Assembly (NCBI GenBank): GCA_013397435.1
Contig: VZRG01000186.1
Span: 67,157 to 131,156 of the forward strand
DNA from: Erythrocercus mccallii
Lineage: Eukaryota > Chordata > Aves > Passeriformes > Dicruridae
Length of the DNA: 64,000 nt
Reading direction: 5' to 3'
The notes beneath the pieces are model-generated. The model was not told where the DNA came from, ran no database searches, and saw only the letters and a list, made by a program, of their open reading frames with translations. This document shows, in pieces, positions 61,241-64,000 of the stretch. Made by a program: the position numbers and the translations under genes. Every line of letters starts with the position of its first letter. Position 1 is the stretch's first letter.

Positions 61241-62679
61241 GAAAACAGCAGTTTCCTTTTATCTACCTGAGCTGTACAGTGCTCTCTAATTCTACCAGCT
61301 GTTACTAAGCAACTGTAACAGTAATAGTGATGTTTACCTAAAGCCTCAATTTATTTCACTTTATCTTAGAAAAGTAGAAAAATAAAATCCAACCTGCCCT
61401 CAGTGATCTCCATTTGCAGAATGAGTTTTCCTCTATGAAGAATAGTCCTTTTTTTTGAGGGTACTAAATCTACCTTTAGCTCAGAATTTTAAAATATAGA
61501 ATCTTACTGTCTGTAAAATAACTTTTTCAACACCACCTTCTACATATTTCAAATCTGTTATAGGACTTGCATTGCTTTCCTCTCTTTTTAAAGCACTTTC
61601 TTTCCTTCATTTTGGTTCATCTCTAAGAACAATTAGAGAAAATTCAAAAGGAGAAAGAAGAGTATGCAAAGATCTTTTCTTTACTGGGATAACACATGTA
61701 TTTTTTAAGGAAAAGGATAAACCAACTTCATATATTCTGGCTGCTTTTAATTAAGAACTTATTGCTGTGTCAGAAGGAAGCACTCGCAAGCTGTTGGCTT
61801 GAAAGAGCTAGTATGGTGTTATTATTTTTTGGAAATACTCTACTAACCAGTGACACTGAGTTGATAGTGTTATCCACTGGATTTTTTTTTTTTTTTGTTT
61901 AGTATTAAAAGCCTTTTTGAAAAAAAGCCGTATTTCCTGTAGAGAGAATATTGTCCTACATTTTATTTCCCCATTAACCATTGTAAACACTGATTTATTG
62001 GTCTTTTTGGACAACCCAGTATTGAAAAGAAAACATGAAATATCTTTTTCTCAATTTGTAATGGCAGTATATTCCAATCTATGTATAATATACATTTCAG
62101 CCTTTAGAACTGCATTAAAATAAAACCTTTTATACCAGTAATTAAGATGTTTTACTCTAGGACACAACAAAGCTAGCATTGTGGCAGAATTGTTTCAGAA
62201 TTTCTTGCTGAATAGTAATATTAATCTTTAACCTTTAGGACAATTTAATTTCAGATATGTTCTGGACAAAGACTTAAGTAGACTTAAGAAATGGTCCAAA
62301 AAGCTAGCTCCTGACTCTCAAAGTACTAATCTGAGACTTTAAAAACACCAGCTTTTCTGTTTCATCAGCACAATCAATGAATATACATCCTGCGGCTAGA
62401 AGGTCTGAATTTAAAATGTTTTATAGATTGATGAAGTTCCAGTCACCTTGTGAATATCTGCATCAGAATTTAAGGTTATTACATGCATGAAAACATCACA
62501 TGTGAGAGGGACTCCATGAAGGTCCCAGATTGGTCATAGCCAAAAATTGCAAGGTTTTAAATAGATCTGTATTTAAAGGAAATCCATCTAAGTTTTGTAA
62601 TTTAGCTGCAATTTTTCCTCTTTTTTTTTTTACCTTTTGTGCCAAGCTACAGAATATTTAATAATTCAGAAGCATCTGA

Positions 62680-63180
62680 TAGTGTTTGGAAGGGTTGAAT
62701 CTGGCAGCCGACAGAGGTGAGCCTGCCCCATCTCTTTCCCAGGTGCAAGCAGTGACAAGGCTGAGCAGCTTTTCCCAGGAGGCACACAGAACACAAGAGT
62801 ACACCACATACACATGTACACAGCTGACTCCATGATGAACAGAGTCAGGCACACTCATACTCACATGAGCTCATTCAGCACCAGCGGCATCACTTGATTT
62901 CCCATCTCTGGCCCGGGGCAGTTGTGTTCCACTCACCCTCCCACAGAGCTGACTACAATTTCCCTGGGCTGCAGTAGTCACACAGCCCAGGGTCTTGCCC
63001 TTGAAGAAGCCTTTCTGTGTTCCTCTCCTTGTCCCCTGCTCATCACCACATCCGTCCAGTTCACCAGTACCCACACAGTCACACACCTGCACTGGCCCCT
63101 GGTGTTGCATGGCAGCCAGGCAGGGTGAGGCTGGCACAGGCTGTCACTCACTGGGGTCTCCCCAGTCACTGGCCCCCAGA
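62680..63180. other. Unidentified GC-rich block, probable repeat
   Basis: The block is abruptly richer in GC than its flanks and dense in CACA, CCCAG and CTGGC words. Five overlapping open frames of about 62-88 codons appear on both strands, which is what GC-rich non-coding DNA gives; none has a domain. It shows no CR1 hallmarks. A TATGCCAATAAAGATGG stretch at about 63460-63476 supplies a plus-strand AATAAA about 300 bp further on, so a decayed LTR or other retroelement is possible but unproven. Confidence 0.3.
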
Positions 63181-64000
63181 CATTAATTATTTCAGATCAA
63201 ATAATCTTGATAAAAACCCTCACTAATTCTCTTAAATATTTTTGCCTGAGTCTTGCGAAAACATAATGAGAAAATTTACACTGTGCTCATTTCACATTGC
63301 ACTAGGACTGTCTTGACTATGTTTAAATATCTGAAGTACTGAGGCCTTGTGGTGCCAGTTCTCCCTAAGGCTAGAAAGAAATGACAAGCACAGCAAGTGG
63401 ACTCTGGTGTGGGGCAGGTGCCCTCTTTGTGAGATATCTGTGCTGGGGCATGTTCTAGGTATGCCAATAAAGATGGTGGCTTGCTTGTGAATAAATCTTC
63501 AGTGATGCCTAAATTAAAAGGAACTCAGTACTTTCTAATTTGACTAATTCCCTGGCAAGTGCCTCATAATGGTGTTGTGAGGTTTTTTTATGGATTTTTA
63601 AAGGACAGTTGAAAAAGCTACATGCTATTTAAAACAGTCCTCAAAGAATAGTGCCTATGCCTCTCTGGCCGTTTGACACTTCCGTTCTTGATTGAAGTTA
63701 TTTAGGAAATAGCAGTTTTACTGAGTAGTAAGACAGTCAGATGATGGCTTGAGGTTATACTTATGAAGAAGAAGTGATGAAAGCCCAGTGCAGAGCACAG
63801 CCAACTCGTGGAAGGGGCTACAGGGCCTGCATATCTAGGTAGAGGTAGGAAATGTTAGCAGATTACATAGAGCTCAGGAGAGGAGAAAATACAAAGAGAG
63901 AATATAAAAACACAAGAGAAAGGAAGAAGGCATAGTTGAAGCCAGATGTGCAAACCACCTGTTTGTGTCTTACTGCTCTCTATTTCTCCACCAGAAGCAA
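63181..64000. other. Right flank, no gene seen
   Basis: No exon, RNA gene or named repeat is recognised. The segment 63340-63480 is mildly GC-rich, ends in AATAAA, and may be part of the element suspected at 62680-63180. The last 150 bp are purine-rich. Confidence 0.45.

Larger units (their letters stand above)
52703..62679. other. Ten kilobases of unique DNA, no gene called
   Basis: No CR1 body, LTR or RNA gene is recognised. Smaller items are a TG run at 53476-53497, a possible CR1 tail remnant near 56910-56945 (ATAGAATCATTGTATGAGTT), two short ORFs of unknown meaning (58770-58850 and 60660-60797), an inverted repeat at 61220-61240, and T runs near 61882-61896 and 62620-62631. Open frames of 60-95 codons have no domain signature. 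Confidence 0.45.

Noticed and set aside
1..64000. tRNA, rRNA, snRNA and known microRNA genes
   Set aside because: I looked for B-box-like GGTTCRANYCC words, U6- or 5S-like motifs and let-7-like seeds and saw none; a covariance-model search would be needed to exclude diverged copies.

Overview
This window looks like a stretch of bird nuclear genome, most likely from a songbird. It is AT-rich and CpG-poor and has no convincing protein-coding gene, tRNA, rRNA or CRISPR array. The lineage call rests on at least eight 5'-truncated CR1 LINE fragments, recognised by their 3'-UTR and terminal ATTCTRTGA-type repeats and by the C-terminal end of their reverse-transcriptase ORF. It also rests on solo LTRs of endogenous-retrovirus families that I recall as common in avian genomes. 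All family names come from memory of the consensus sequences, not from a search.

Layout: an antisense LTR piece with an internal 20-bp minisatellite (465-1130); a long unique AT-rich stretch (to about 7.4 kb); a mosaic CR1 locus reading plus/minus/plus (7437-8505); unique DNA with a short CpG-containing ORF (10450-10545) and an unidentified GC-rich block (10640-11005); an antisense solo LTR (about 13020-13552); a CR1 tail (16974-17072); 8 kb of nearly repeat-free DNA; a CR1 (25398-25985); a candidate antisense LTR (about 27263-27956); a CR1 tail (29360-29583); a CCCCTT hexamer array (32326-32438); a 77-bp tandem duplication (33508-33661); a second copy of the 13-kb LTR family (about 34458-35020); three CR1 copies in one orientation (39.0-43.55 kb) with a 27-A tract between them; a CR1 tail (48558-48682); a longer CR1 (52083-52702); then mostly unique DNA with another unidentified GC-rich block near 62.7-63.2 kb.

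The open frames of 60-209 codons are explained by chance, by CR1 remnants, or by tandem repeats that lack stops. The window is best read as an intergenic desert or a very large intron. I found no genes acting together and no undescribed biological system. The points most worth a second look are the minisatellite inside the LTR, the mosaic CR1, the G-quadruplex-prone hexamer array, the candidate 27-kb LTR, and three short ORFs of unknown meaning.
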